Source: Zygnema cylindricum (taxonomy: Eukaryota; Streptophyta; Zygnematophyceae; Zygnematales; Zygnemataceae). From it: a DNA stretch of 64,000 bases. The translations under genes were made by a program, and so were the position numbers. The notes under the pieces are model-generated. The model searched no databases. It was not told the DNA's origin and saw nothing but the letters and a program-made list of their open reading frames with translations. This document shows positions 22,111 through 33,855 of this stretch, in pieces (position 1 is the stretch's first letter; every line of letters begins with the position of its first letter). The stretch covers positions 133,635 through 197,634 of the forward strand of contig JBBHKE010003166.1 in NCBI GenBank assembly GCA_037447655.1. The letters are read 5' to 3'.

Positions 22111-22955
22111 TGTTGTTGTACGACCACCGGTGCCGGTGGAGGAGCAGCCGTAGTAGTAAAAAAAGACATGATACACTCTTTGAAGCTATCAAAACAGCTA
22201 TTTTCACGTGCTCACCAAATCTCATAAAAGCATCCAAACTTCACAAAACTCTTTCAGAATATATAGTAGTATAAACAATGACAACTCCCAAAGTTTCAGC
22301 ACAATTGACCTGACAACACTCAAGATATAATACTCAGAAGTTTCCGAATAACTGTCTGCAGTTTACTACTTGGAAGTCTGGATACATAAAATGTTCTACG
22401 TCCTAAGTCTTATACTCTTCACTTAGTTGTCCCACTACATAGTGTTGTACCGCCGATTCAAATGTTTTAAGAGGATACGTCTAAAAGAACTAAACTGCCA
22501 CTAAGGTCTAAGTGCTCGTACTCACGCTAAAGATAATATATCACTGTACACTCAATATGACTGAGAATCTTATACAGGTGTTTTGATCAAATACTTGTCG
22601 CCTGTTCTTAGTGAATCTAATCTGTTGACTTGATTCATATCAACTGAAATAGCCCAGTCCAATTCCTGATTACATTCAAACATCCATAGCTTTCTAGCAG
22701 CTGCGTTTGTCACATACAAAAGTTAACCGCAGCTGCGTTTGTCCTGTTGCATCGCAGGCTCCGTTCTTCCGTACGGACTATATCAAAATTACCGCAGCTG
22801 CGTTTGTTTCATCTTCGTCGCAGCAGCGCTGTTCCAATGTGTGTGTCGGTACCATTAAAATTTTCACAGTGCTTCAAGTGAAGACGCGTGTCCCTATAAA
22901 TCTATTTCTCGCTGTCAAATTAATTTGTTTGATACTTAAGCTTTTCAAACCAACA
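22111..22955 (-). repeat. B2 3' LTR
   Basis: LTR of 845 bp, direct repeat of 32996-33850, with the inverted CCAACA end at 22950-22955. It contains cgcagctgcgtttgtc blocks and ccgtacggac. Confidence 0.92.
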
Positions 22956-23361
22956 CTCCCCTAAAGCTTTAGACTCAGTGTATCAGTGCAGCTGCAATGT
23001 GGCACTTAGTGCATCATCGCAGTATAGCAGCGCAGCCATAGCAACCCAGCTTGGTAACATAGCAGCGCACCTATAGTAGCCCAACATGGCAGTATCGTAA
23101 TGGAGCTAATCACCTATTCACCCGATCATACTGCATTCATACAAGAGTTCGACTTAGGAGTAGGAAGAGCTTAAGTAAGCATATGAACTATCATTGTTGC
23201 ATCTGGCAGATAGCATAGTTTAATCACCCGAGAAACTATTTTTTTCCTTACAAAGTGTAATCGTACATCCATGTGCTTACTCTTGAAGTGGTGACTTGGG
23301 TTAGAGGAAATGGCTAGGGCAGCCTGGTCTTGTGGCCCAACCTGCATGTATCTTAGTTCTT
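22956..23361 (-). pseudogene. B2 RNase H C-terminal end
   Basis: Minus-strand continuation of B2 RNase H on the far side of B3: QELRYMQVGPQDQAALAISSNPSHHFKSKHMDVRLHFVRKK, then CYLPDATMIVHMLT. The family CDNQAAI motif is reduced to QDQAAL. Between 22956 and 23170 lie the stop region and a stretch of short agcagcgcag-type repeats before the polypurine tract. Confidence 0.88.
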
Positions 23362-23366
23362 GCAAC

Positions 23367-24075
23367 TGTTGTCTTTTTGGATAGCTTTCAGTCTCAGAGC
23401 AGCGCAGCTTAGCTGCTATACAGACAAAGCAGCGTAGCTGCTATACAATAGAGCAGCGCAGCTGCTATACAGCAGAGCAGCTGCTATACAGCAGAGCAGC
23501 GCAGCAGCGAAGCTCCAACACAGACAAGACAAGTCAACCACAATTATATTTCATATTGTCCGTACGGACAACGCAACGTCTGAAATTCTTAATGTGATTC
23601 TGTACACGATAGAGCAATTGCGATGTTTACGATTCTAGTTAGCTTACTGATAGCTTAGTGGTAGCTTAGTGATAGCTCAATGGTAGCTTGACAGATTAGT
23701 GGTACCTAAGTGGTTTGATGTACCTCTCAAGTACACTTGTGTTGCCAGTTCAACACAAGTGTAAGACTTAGGACTCATAACATATAATGTATCCAGAACT
23801 CCAAGTAGTAAAACTGCAGACAGTTTTTGGGAAACTTCTGAGTATTAAATCTTGAGTGTTTTCGGGTCAATTGTGTTATAACTCTGGGAGATATCAGGGT
23901 TTATGCTACTCTATATTCTGTTATTGTTTTGTGAGGTTTGGATGCTTGTATAAGAATTGGTGAGCACTTAAGAACAGCTGTTTGGTAGGATTCTTGATAG
24001 CTTTTGAGAGTGTATCATGTCTACTTCTACTACTACTGCTGCTCCTCCACCTGCACCGGTGGTTGTAAAATAGCA
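23367..24075 (+). repeat. B3 5' LTR
   Basis: LTR of 709 bp from TGTTGTC to tagca. It is shorter than its 3' partner mainly because of copy-number differences in the gcagcgcagctgctatacag repeats at about 23395-23515. Confidence 0.92.
23395..23515 (+). repeat. Tandem repeat in the B3 5' LTR
   Basis: Imperfect units of about 15-22 bp built on agcagcgcagctgctatacag, each with a CAGCTG palindrome, repeated about six times. The same array is longer in the 3' LTR. Confidence 0.8.
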
Positions 24076-24760
24076 GGTTATGGGCTTGTCATCAAGAATT
24101 CCTATCTTTTCCGGGGATAAATATGTTTACTGGGCGGATATGGTGGAAACACATATTGAAAATGTCAATCTTTTGGATATATTGGATGGTTCGCTGGATG
24201 AATCTGATCCGTCATGGTCTAAGAAAAATACGCAAGCTCGTTCTATTCTGAAATTTTGTATATCTGAGGAATTAGCTATGTCTCGGATAAAGATTAAAAG
24301 AGCAACAGATATCTGGAAATCTCTTAAAAGTGATTATGCAAAGGTCAATGTCCAAGAAGACCTTCTATTAGCTAGAAAAATTTGGGATTAATAGTACACT
24401 GGTGGTACAATGGCTGAATATTCTAACAAATTTTGTATCCTTGTAGATGCACATGCTTGTGCAGGTGGGGTGTTTTCTTCTTTTCAACAGGCGACATTGC
24501 TCATAAGGGGTATCCCTCGTAGTATGAAAGGAGAATCTCACATGCTCAAACAAAAAGATAAAGCTAGCTGGACTTTACAGTTAGACATCAATATTTTACT
24601 AGTGGAGGAATTTACATCTAATATTCTCAATGTTGAGCAAGTAGAGGCTTTTAATTCAGATTTTGAGAGAAAAGGTGAGTTTAATCAGAGTTCAGACATT
24701 TTAATCAAGGTGGAAATAGACAATCCAACAATGCATGCTTTTATTGTAGTGAGATAGGTC
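24017..24760 (+). pseudogene. B3 copia gag
   Basis: The Gag start codon ATG 24017-24019 lies inside the 5' LTR (MSTSTTTAAPPPAPVVV). An in-frame TAG then precedes QVMGLSSRIPIFSG, which is encoded across the primer-binding site. The core is open at 24080-24391, with stops at KIWD, then continues at 24410-24757 (MAEYSNKFCILVDAHACAGG). The zinc knuckle after 24740 is frameshifted. About 250 codons in total, as in B2. Confidence 0.88.
24076..24090 (+). other. B3 primer-binding site
   Basis: GGTTATGGGCTTGTC directly after the LTR. The first 10 bases match the complement of the initiator tRNA-Met anticodon arm; it is also Gag codons for V-M-G-L. Confidence 0.65.
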
Positions 24761-25185
24761 ATGGATACAAATTTTGTCCTAAGCTTTAAAAAGCTAACGA
24801 TACTGGTTTATATCGGCTGGGATGGCAACAAAGCCAGTATAACAAAGGCTAAACGGGGGCTACACCTCGTGGAAATGCACTATTTTCGGCTTCTTCGTCT
24901 CTCCAAGACGAGACTTTGACGGTATCTACGGAGGACGATACGGATCTATTCGCTATGGCAGCTGCAATGGAGGGTGTCAAGGACCCCGGATGGATAATGG
25001 ATACAGGAGCGTCAGCCCACATGTGCTGGAACAAGGCCATCTTCAAAAATTTGAAAGCAACGCCGGAGAAAAATATTTATTATGCTTGTGGAATGAGTGT
25101 CCAAACTCGTGCTCTGGGTGATGTGTCCTTACTAGTTGATGTAGAAGGATAAACAATTGAAAGGACTCTTCACAGTGTCTTATTT
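24761..25185 (+). pseudogene. B3 protease
   Basis: Aspartic protease region with an intact active site WIMDTGASAHMCW in the block 24916-25152. It is separated by one TAA at about 25150 from the integrase frame that follows. The usual polyprotein-processing role is inferred from the family. Confidence 0.87.
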
Positions 25186-26409
25186 GTGCCTGACTTTAAG
25201 AAAAATCTGTTTTCTACGGCGTTGGTACAGAGCAAAGGCTATGAGGTTAATTTGAAAAATGGTCGGCAAGTTGTTAGCAAAAATGACAAGATTGCGGTTA
25301 CAGGTACTAGAGATAGTAGCAAGATATATCGCATGGATATGGCTAATACAAAAGAGAATGACGTTTTGTACTCTGGTGTTTTGCACTCAGATGAGTTGTG
25401 GCATAAAAGATTAGGCCATGTAAATTATGATAGTTTGAGGAAAATGGTCATTGCTGGAAAAAAAGAGGGTGTACCAATCATAGATGGGCCGATCAAAACT
25501 TGCGATGGTTGCGCTTTAGGCAAAATCCACAGATTGCCATTTCCTAAGGAGTTTGAGCATCGGTCAACGAAACTTTTACAACAAATTCATTTGGATGTCT
25601 TTGGTCCGACAAAGGTTCCATCTGCCGGAGGGATGAAATACATGGTCACCTTCACAGATGATTTCTCCAGGTTTACAAAAGTTTACTTCATGAAGGAGAA
25701 GAGTGAAGTGTTTGGTCACTTCAAACACTATAAAGCATGGGCTGAAAAACTTCATAATTCATCTATTCTACAACTCAGATCGGACAATGGTGGTGAATAT
25801 ACATCGAAAGAATTTGAAACCTTTTTACTCGAGGAAGGCAATAGTCATCTATTGACTGTTCCATATTCACTGGAACAAAATGGGGTGTCGGAAAGACTGA
25901 ATAGAACTCTCACGGAAAGCTCTAGGTCTATGCTCGCAGATAAAAATGTGGATCCGAAATTCTGGGCTGAGGCTCTAAATTGTGCAGTTTATATTAAAAA
26001 TAGGATAGGATCAAGATCGATAGAAACAACTCCTTACAAAAACTGGACAGGTAGCAAACCAGATGTTAGCCATTTCAAAGTCTTTGGTAGTCAATGCTTT
26101 ATATTGGATACGTCTACAGATAGATGGAAAATGGAACCGAAGAAATTACCGGGTATTGTGTTAGGATATGATGATCACTCAAAAGGTTATAGAGTCTTTG
26201 TGTTTGAAAGGCAAAAAATAGTTGTAGCTAGGAGCATCATTGTTAAGGATGAACTAAACTCCATAGATTTCTTTCAAATGACAAAACAACAAATGCAACA
26301 AAAAGTACAGGAGTATGTCATCTTAGATTGCATGCAGGAAATTGTCCTGCAGATTCCACAAACTCCGGTAATGACTCCGGAGTCAGATTCTCTCCAAGTT
26401 CCTCACTAA
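25186..26409 (+). CDS. B3 integrase (largest open block)
   Basis: Open stretch of 407 codons spanning the gag_pre-integrase zinc finger and the whole integrase core. Visible features are the HHCC finger WHKRLGHVNYDSL...CDGCALGK and the catalytic D, D and E in HLDVFGP, LRSDNGGEYTS and LEQNGVSERLN, with the copia FGSQCFILD and LPGIVLGYDDHSKGYRVF C-terminal motifs. It inserts retrotransposon cDNA into host DNA in the family. In vivo it would be part of a polyprotein, so this is a domain and not an independent gene; the stop just upstream breaks the link to protease. Confidence 0.88.
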   Translation: MPDFKKNLFSTALVQSKGYEVNLKNGRQVVSKNDKIAVTGTRDSSKIYRMDMANTKENDVLYSGVLHSDELWHKRLGHVNYDSLRKMVIAGKKEGVPIIDGPIKTCDGCALGKIHRLPFPKEFEHRSTKLLQQIHLDVFGPTKVPSAGGMKYMVTFTDDFSRFTKVYFMKEKSEVFGHFKHYKAWAEKLHNSSILQLRSDNGGEYTSKEFETFLLEEGNSHLLTVPYSLEQNGVSERLNRTLTESSRSMLADKNVDPKFWAEALNCAVYIKNRIGSRSIETTPYKNWTGSKPDVSHFKVFGSQCFILDTSTDRWKMEPKKLPGIVLGYDDHSKGYRVFVFERQKIVVARSIIVKDELNSIDFFQMTKQQMQQKVQEYVILDCMQEIVLQIPQTPVMTPESDSLQVPH

Positions 26410-26700
26410 CTTCAGGTCCAGACGGACCAAGAGCAATCAATACACATGGAGCGCAACCAGCGCAATCACGAACACACGGATCGCAACCAGCGCAATCAGC
26501 AAGACACAGATCGCAACCAGCACAATCAGCGCAATCATCCCAATGTGCGACATCCGACGATCTCAGCCTCAGAATTTCCGGAGGAAGAAGGTCAAGTAGC
26601 CGTTTGCAAGCAAGCTCTCACTTTGCCTACTCGGCAGTCTCAAGGGAGCCATTGACCATCCAAGAGGCCTTCTCATCACCAGAGCGAAATCACTAGATTG
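26410..26700 (+). pseudogene. B3 integrase-RT linker with Gln/Asn repeats
   Basis: Low-complexity linker with a repeated unit of about 30 bp coding RNQRNQ..TD. A frameshift makes it run in a second frame (MERNQRNHEHTDRNQRNQ), then NVRHPTISASEFPEEE, before decaying. The B2 counterpart (30770-30396) keeps one frame. Confidence 0.8.
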
Positions 26701-27480
26701 AGGCTGCAACGACAAAATGAAGTCAAACATGGGAGCTCGTGGACCTTCCTCCAGACCGAAAAGCGATCGGCAGCAAATGGGTATTCATGGTGAAGTTAAA
26801 TCCCGATAACACCATTGAACGCTATAAGGCAAGACTTTTGGCGAAGGGGTACAATCAAAAGGAAGGAATCGATTTTGAAGAAACATTTTCTCCGGTTTTA
26901 AGATTTTCAACAGTTAGGATTTTGCTATCCCTAGCTGCTATAAAAGATATGGAAATTCATCAGATGGATGTAAAAACGACCTTTTTGCATGGAGAACTAG
27001 AAGAGACCATTTTAATGCAACAGCCTGAAAAGTATGTGGAACCAGGAAAAGAGAACTTAGTATGGAAGGTGATAAAATCTTTGTACGGCCTAAAACAGGC
27101 CCCAGACAATGGAATATAAAGCTTGATGAATTCTTAACTAGTCAAGGATTTCAAAAGATAAGTTTTGATCACTCTGTCAACGTTCTAAAGGGTGAAAATG
27201 GGATAGTGTATATAGCAGTATATGTAGATGATTTGCTATTAATTAGCAAATCAATGGCTGAAATGAACAAAATCAACTCTGCTCTAAACTCACGGTTCGA
27301 GATGAAAGACCTCGGTGAGGCAAAATATATTTTGGGTATCCAGGTAGAGAGGGACAAAAATAAGAAAATAATAAAATTGACTCAAAAAGTGGCTATTGGA
27401 AACATGTTAGATGAGTATGGAATGCGGGGGGCAAAAGGATGTTTAACTACAATAGAGTTTAGGTAGAAGTTAGAGGGAGA
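26701..27480 (+). pseudogene. B3 reverse transcriptase
   Basis: Copia RT in two frames, 26739-27119 and 27062-27466. Motifs: KAIGSKWVFMVKLNPDNTIERYKARL, MEIHQMDVKTTFLHGELEE, KSLYGLKQAP, then the intact active site YVDD at 27221-27232 and FEMKDLGEAKYILGIQVERD. The frameshift lies at QAPxQWN. The catalytic Asp pair is kept. Confidence 0.9.
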
Positions 27481-28205
27481 AGAGACAAATCAAGGTGTCA
27501 TTATTACCGAGTATCTAGAGTCAGGGGAGAATAATCATATGAGAATAATACCTTATAGACAGATAGTGGGAAGCTTAATATATTTCATGAACTGTACCCG
27601 TCTTGACATTGCTGCATCAGTCGGGGTACTGAGCAAGAGTCTAGAAAATCTGAGAAAATGTGATCATGATGCAGCAAAGAGAGTCTTAAGATATTTGGCA
27701 GGAACTAAAGATCTCAAACTCACTCTAGGCGGAGGAGAAGTCAAGCTGCAAACATGGATTGATGCAAGCTATGGCGACATGCCAAGCCAGAAATCCACCA
27801 CGAGATTCTTTCTACAAATTGAGAAAGGTACTTGCTGTTGGAGCAGCAAACTTCAAAAGGTTATTGCACAGTCGACAATGGAGTCAGAATATATGGCAGC
27901 AAGCTCGGCCCTCAAAGAACTCTTATGGGTAAAATCCATGTTACAAGAACTAGGATACATGCAAGTTGGTCCACAGGTGATCTGGTGTGATACCAGGCTG
28001 TCATTGCCATTGCTTCTAACCCGAGTCATCACTTCAAAAGCAAACGCATGGATGTACGATTACACTTTGTAAGAGAAAAGGTGTTCTCTAGAGTGATTAA
28101 ATTATGTTATTTGCCAGATGCAAAAAGGTTTGTTGATATGCTCACTAAAGCCCTTCCTGCTCCTAAGCTAAAGTATTGTAGGGACACAGTGGGATTAAGT
28201 GAATA
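27481..28205 (+). pseudogene. B3 RNase H
   Basis: Open block 27539-28072: IPYRQIVGSLIYFMNCTRLDIAA, QTWIDASYGD, QSTMESEYMAASSALKELLWVKSML. Family catalytic acidic positions (D in WIDAS, E in ESEYMA) are present. A one-base deletion at WCD(N) shifts the frame so that the QAAIAIASNPSHHFKSK region is read out of frame; the true end is near ALPAPKLKYC at about 28170. Confidence 0.88.
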
Positions 28206-28366
28206 GTTGAATTGCTGCACTGCTTTACTGCCACTCTGCGATAATTCCACCATTGTGAGGTAGTGGGACTGGGTGACTTTCTAATTGCTATATTGATATG
28301 CTGGGATACTGCGCTAGTTTATCACCGCAGCTGCGCCGGGATAATTTGTCTAAAGTTTTAGGGGAG

Positions 28367-29130
28367 TGTTGTCTTTTTGGAAAGCTTTCAGTCTCAATGC
28401 AGCGCAGCTGCTTTACAGACAAAGCAGCGCAGCTGCTATACAGACAGAGCAACGCAGCTGCTACACAACAGAGCAGCGCAGTTGCTATACAACAGAGCAA
28501 CTGCTATACAGTAGAGCAGCTGCTATACAGCAGAGCAGCGCAGCAGCAGAGCAGGGCAGCAGCGAAGCTGCAACACAGACAGGACAAGGCAACCACGATT
28601 ATATTTGATATTGTCCGTACGGACAACGCAACATCTGATATTCTTAATGTGATTCTGTACAGGATAGAGCAACTGCGATAGATACGATTCTACTTAGCTT
28701 AGTGATAGCTCAATGGTAGCTTAGTGATAGCTCAATGGTAGCTTGACAGATTAGTGGTACCTTGGTGGTTTGATGTACCTCTGAAGTACACTGGTGTTGC
28801 CAGTTCAACACAAGTATAAGACTTAGGACTCATAACATATTATGTATCCAGACTTCCAAGTAGTAAAACTGCATAGAGTTTTTGGGAAACTTCTGAGTAT
28901 TATATCTTGTGTGTTTTCAGGTCAATTATGATATAACTTTGGGAGTTATCATTGTTTATGCTACTCTATATTTTGATAAATTTTTGTGAGGTTTGGATGC
29001 TTGTATAAGAATTGGTGAGCACTTAAGAACAGCTGTTTGGTAGGATTCTTGATAGCTTCAGAGAGTGTATCATGTCTACTTCTACTACTACTGTTGCTCC
29101 TCCACCTGCACCGATGGTTGTAGAACAACA
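28367..29130 (+). repeat. B3 3' LTR
   Basis: LTR of 764 bp from TGTTGTC to acaaca, with the expanded agcagcgcagctgctatacag array at about 28398-28570. Confidence 0.93.
28398..28570 (+). repeat. Tandem repeat in the B3 3' LTR
   Basis: Imperfect repeats on agcagcgcagctgctatacag, about eight units, more than in the 5' LTR. Unit lengths vary and there are no distinct spacers. Confidence 0.8.
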
Positions 29131-29135
29131 GCAAC

Positions 29136-30390
29136 ATGGATTTTACCCATAAGACTTCTTTGAGGGCCGATCTTCCTACCATATATTCTGACTCCATTGT
29201 CGACTGTGCTGTAACCTTTTGGAGTTTGGTGCTCCAGCAGCACGTTCCGTTCCTAATCTACAAAACAAATCACGTGGTGGATTTCCGGCTTGGCATGTCG
29301 CCATAGCTTGCATCACTCCACGTTTGCAGCTTCACTTCTCCTCCGCCTAGTATGAGTTTGAGGTCTTTTGTCCCTGCCATATATCTTAAGACTCTCTTTG
29401 CTGCATCAAAATTAGATTTTCATGGACTCTCTAGACTCCTGCTCAGTACCATGACTGCTACAGCAATGTCAGGAAGGGTACAGTTCATGAAATTTAATAA
29501 TTTTCCCACTATCTGTCTGTAAGGTATTTGTGTCATAGAATCATTCTCCTGTGACTCTGAATACATACATAAATGACACCTGGTTTTGTCTCTTCTCCCT
29601 CTAACTTCTGCCGATATTCCATTGGAGTTAGACATCCTTTTGCACCCTGCATTCCATACTCATCTAACATGTTCCAATAGCCTCTTTTTGGGTTAATTTT
29701 ATTACTTTCTTATTTTTGTCCTTTTCTACCTGAATACCCAAGATGTATTTTGCCTCATCGAGATCTTTCATCTCAAATCATGAGTTTAAAGCAGTTTTGA
29801 TTTTGTTGATTTCAGCCATTGATTTGCTGATTAATTAAAAATCATGTACATACACTGCTATATACACTATCCCATTTTCACCTTTTAGAACGTAGATAGA
29901 GTGATCAGAACTTATCCTTTGAAATCCTAGTCTAGTCAAGAATTCATCAAGCTTCAGATTCCATTGCATAGGGGCCTGTTTCAATCCATATAGAGATTTT
30001 CGCAATTTGCATACTAAGTGCTCTTTTCCTGGTTCTGCATACTTTTCGGGCTGCTTCATGTAAAGTGTCTCTTCTAGTTCTTCCTGAAAAAAATATTGTC
30101 TATACATCGATCTGATGTATTTCCATATCCTCTATAGCAGCTAAGGACAACAAAATCATAATTGTCGGAAATCTAACAACCGGAGAGAACTTTTCTTCAA
30201 AATCGATTACTTCTTTTTAAATTATAACCCTTTGTCACAAGTCTAGCCTTATATCGTTCAATGGTGTTATCGAGATTTAACTTCACCTTGAATACCAATT
30301 TGTTGGCGATCGCCTTTCGGTCTGGAGGAAGTTCCACAAGCTCCCATGTTTGGGCCTCCATGATCAACTTCAATTTCGTCGTTTGCTGCC
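29136..30390 (-). pseudogene. B2 RT and RNase H N-part
   Basis: From 30390 down: RT start (VELPPDRKAIANKLVFKVKLNL-like), a decayed middle, then 30107-29835 (LEETLYMKQPEKYAEPGK, KSLYGLKQAPMQWN). The active-site motif reads YVHD at 29841-29852, so the first catalytic Asp is His. RNase H follows (IPYRQIVGKLLNFMNC near 29540, MESEYMVGRSALKEVLWVKSML at 29197), cut at 29135 by B3. Confidence 0.88.
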
Positions 30391-31700
30391 TCGATCTAAT
30401 GATTTCGCTTTGGTGATGAGAAGGCCTCTTGGATGGTCAAGGGCTCCCCTGAGGCTGCCGAGTACGCAAAATGAGAGCTTGCTTGCAGACGGTTGCTGGA
30501 TCTTCTTCCCCCCGGAAATTCTGAAGCTGAGATCGTTGGATGGGGCACATTGCGCTGATTGCGCTGGTTGCGATCAATGTGTAGTTGATTGCGCTGATTG
30601 CTATCCGTGTGAATTGACTGTTGTTCGGTCGGTTGGGACTGACCTTGTTGAGGAATTTGGAGAGAGTCTGAATCTGGAGTCACCATCGAATAATGCTGCA
30701 CCTGCGGGACAGGTTCTTGCATGCAATCTAAAATACCATACTCCAGTACTTTTTGCTGCTTTTGTTGCATGTCATTTGAAATAAATCTATGGAGTCTAGT
30801 TCATCTTTGACAATGATATTCCTTGCTACAACTATTTTTCTGCCTCTCAAACACAAAGAATTTGTAACCTTTTGAGTGATCATCATATCCAAACAAAATA
30901 CCTGGTAGTCCCTTCGATTCCATTTTCCATCTGTCCGTAGAAGTATCTAAGATAAAGCATTTACTACCAAAGACTTTGAAATGGCTAACATCTGGTTTGC
31001 TACTTGTCTAGATCTTTTAAGGAGTAGAGTCTACCGGTCTTGATCCTATCCTATTCTTAATATAAAATGCATAATTTAGAGCCTCAGCCCTGAAGTTCGG
31101 ATCCACATTTTTATCTGCGAGCATCGACCTCGAGCTCTCCATGAGAGTTCCATTTAATCTTTCTGACACTCCATTTTGTTCCGGTGAATATGAAACAATC
31201 AATAGTTGACTTATGCCTTTCTCGAGTAAAAATGTTTCAAATTCTTTCGAAGTATATTCACCACCATTGTCCGATCTGAGCTGTAAAATAGATAATTTAT
31301 GAAGCTTTTCAGCCCATGATTTCTAGTGTTTGACGTGACCAAACACCTCACGCTTCTCCTTCATGAAAAAAACTTTTGTATACTTGGAGAAATCATCGGT
31401 GAACGTGACCATTTATTTCATTCCCCTGGCAGATGGAACCTTCCCAGGACCAAAAATATCCGCATGAATTTGTTGTAAAAGTTTTGTGGACCGATGCTCA
31501 GTCTCTTTAGGAAACGGTAGTCTGTGGATTTTGCCCAAAGCGCAGCCATCACATGTTTTGACCGACAGATCTATGATTGAGACACCCTCTAGTTTTCCAC
31601 CAATGACCATTTTTCTCAAGCTATCATAGTTGACATGGCCAAATCTTTTATGCCACAACTCATCCAAATGCAAAACACTGGAGTAAAGAACATCATTCTC
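30391..31700 (-). pseudogene. B2 integrase and linker
   Basis: 31673-31413 carries the HHCC finger (WHKRFGHVNYDSL...CDGCALGK) and HADIFGPGK with the first catalytic Asp. A frameshifted middle holds RSDNGGEYTSKEFE near 31260. 31202-31017 has SPEQNGVSERLNGTL with the Glu. The linker 30770-30396 keeps its frame with SNQRNQLHIDRNQRNQ repeats, then HPTISASEFPGGRRSS. Confidence 0.88.
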
Positions 31701-33054
31701 CTAGGTATTAGCCATATCCATTCGGTACATCTTGCTATTATCTCTAGTACGTGTAACTGCGACTTTGCCATTTTTGCTAACAACCTGCCTAACATTTTTC
31801 AAATTAACCTCAAAGCCCTTACTCTCTACCAATGACGTAGAAAACAAGTTTTTCCTAAAGTCAGGTACAAATAAGACATTTTGAAGAGTTCTTTTAGTTG
31901 CTTTGCCCTCCACATCCACTAGCAAAGACACATCACCCACAACACAAGTCTGAACACTCATTCCATAGGCATAAAAAATATTTTTCTCTGGCGTTGCTCT
32001 CAGATTTTTGAAGATGGCTTTGTGAAAACACATGTGGGCTAACGCTCCCGTGTCCATTATCCATCCAGGGTCATTGGCGCCTTCCATCGCTGCCGCCATA
32101 GCGAATAGATCCGTTTCACTTTCCTCAGAAAATGTCAAGATCTCATCCTTGAGCGATGAAGCCGGTAAAAATAGTGCATTTCCACGAGGTGTAGACCACG
32201 TGAAGTTTTTGTAAAATTGACTTTGTTGCCATCCCGGCCTGTATAAACTTGTATCATTAGCTTTTTTAAGCTTAGGACAAAATCTATATCCATGACCTTT
32301 CTCACTACAATAAAAACATGCATTGTTGATTTGTTTATTCCCATCGTGATTAAACTGTTTAAACTGAATAGACTGATTTCTTTGCTGATTAAACTGTCCT
32401 TTCTTTTCAAAATCTGAATTAAAAGCCTCTAACTGCTCAGCATTGAGATTACTAGATGTAGATTCCTTTTCTATTAAAATATTGATGGTTAATTGTAAAG
32501 TCCAGCTAGCATTATCTTTCGGTTTGAGCATATCAGATGATCCTTTCTTACTACAAGGGAGACCCCTCATGAGCAACGCAGCGTGTTGAAACTGAGGAAA
32601 CTCCCCAACTGCACAAACAATTGCATCTATAAGGATGTGAAACTTATTAGAATATTCAGCCATTGTGCCGCCAGTGTACCTAAAGTCCCAAATTTTCCAG
32701 CTAATAATAGTTCTTCCTGACATTAGCTTTTTCATAATCATTATTAAGAGATTTCCATATATCAATTGCCTTTTTCATTTTTATCCTTGACATAGCTAAG
32801 TCCTCATATATACAAAATTTCAGAATGGAACGAGCTTGCGTATTTTTCTTAGACCATGACGGATCAAATTCATCCAGAGAACCATCCATTATGTCCAAGA
32901 GATTGACATTCTCAAAATGTATCTCCACCATATCTGCCCAGTAAACATACTTTTCACCGGAAAAGATAGGAATTCTTGATGACATGCCCATAACCTGTTG
33001 CTTTACGACCACCGGTGCAGGTGGAGGAGCAGCCGTAGTAATAGAAGTAGACAT
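31701..33054 (-). pseudogene. B2 gag and protease
   Basis: Gag starts at the ATG ending at 33054, inside the 5' LTR (MSTSITTAAPPPAPVVVKQ), and crosses the primer-binding site as QVMGMSSRIPIFSG. Frame 33054-32701 then shifts to 32765-31701, a 354-codon open block holding the rest of Gag, a complete zinc knuckle CFYCSEKGHGYRFC, and the protease motif MDTGALAHMC. This is the best-preserved family-B gag in the window; one frameshift near 32740 breaks it. Confidence 0.9.
32981..32995 (-). other. B2 primer-binding site
   Basis: The minus strand reads GGTTATGGGCATGTC; its first 10 bases match the half-tRNA-type site. Confidence 0.65.
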
Positions 33055-33850
33055 GATACACTTTTAGAAGCTATCAAGAATTCATCAAACTGTTGTTTTC
33101 ACGTGCTCACCAAATCTCATAAAAACTTCCAAACTTCACAAAACTCTATTAGAATATAGAGTACTATAAACATTGACAACTCCCAAAGTTTCAACGCATT
33201 TGACTTGACAACACTCAAGATATAATACTCAGAAGTTTCCCAAAAACTTTTTGCAGTTTACTACTTGGAAGTCTGGATACATAAAATGTTCTACGTCCTA
33301 AGTCTTATACTCTTCACTCAGTTGTCCCACTACATAGTGCTGTACCGCCGATTCAAATAATCTAAGAGGATACGTCTAAAAGAACTAAACTGCCACCAAG
33401 GTCTAAGTGCTCGTACTCACGCTAAAGCTAATATATCACTATACACTCAGTATGACTGACAATCTTATACATGTGTTTTGATCAAATACTTGTCGCTTGT
33501 TCTTAGTGAATCTCGTCCGTTGACTTGATTCATATCAACCGCAATAGCGCAGTCCAATTCTTGATTACTTTCAAATATCCTCAGCTTCGTAGCAGCTGCG
33601 TTTGTCACATACAAAAGTAAACCGCAGCTGCGTTTGTCTTGTTGCGTCGCAGGCTGCGTTCGTCCGTACGGACTATATCAAAATTACCGGAGCTGTGTTT
33701 GTTTCATCTGCGTCGCAGCTGCGCTGTTCCTATGTTGGTGTCGGTACCATTCATATTTTCACAGTGCTTCAAGTGAAGATGCGTGTCCCTATAAATCTAT
33801 TTCCCGCTGTCAAATAAATTTGTTTGAGACTTAAGCTTTTCAAACCAACA
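32996..33850 (-). repeat. B2 5' LTR
   Basis: LTR of 855 bp, direct repeat of 22111-22955, followed by the ttagg duplication. Confidence 0.92.
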
Positions 33851-33855
33851 TTAGG

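Larger units (their letters stand above)
23367..29130 (+). mobile_element. B3, complete-structure copia element
   Basis: Plus-strand family-B element of 5764 bp with both LTRs (23367-24075, 28367-29130) and the exact 5-bp duplication gcaac (23362-23366 and 29131-29135). The primer-binding site is 24076-24090, and the polypurine tract is at 28352-28366 (aaagttttaggggag). All domains are present in order PR-IN-RT-RNase H after gag. A small number of stops and frameshifts make it non-autonomous now. It is inserted in B2 RNase H in opposite orientation. Confidence 0.94.
22111..33850 (-). mobile_element. B2, copia element containing B3
   Basis: Minus-strand family-B element, about 5.97 kb without its insert. 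LTRs are 22111-22955 and 32996-33850, flanked by ttagg at 22106-22110 and 33851-33855. The primer-binding site is 32981-32995, and the polypurine tract (agctttaggggag on the minus strand) is at 22956-22968. Gag, protease, integrase, RT and RNase H are all present but broken. B3 is inserted in RNase H. Confidence 0.93.

Noticed and set aside
28398-28570. CRISPR-like array.
   Set aside because: Unit lengths vary, there are no distinct spacers, and the array lies in an LTR of a eukaryotic element.
30350-30784. Open frame of 144 codons on the plus strand.
   Set aside because: Antisense to the B2 linker, which has clear family-B protein similarity on the minus strand.
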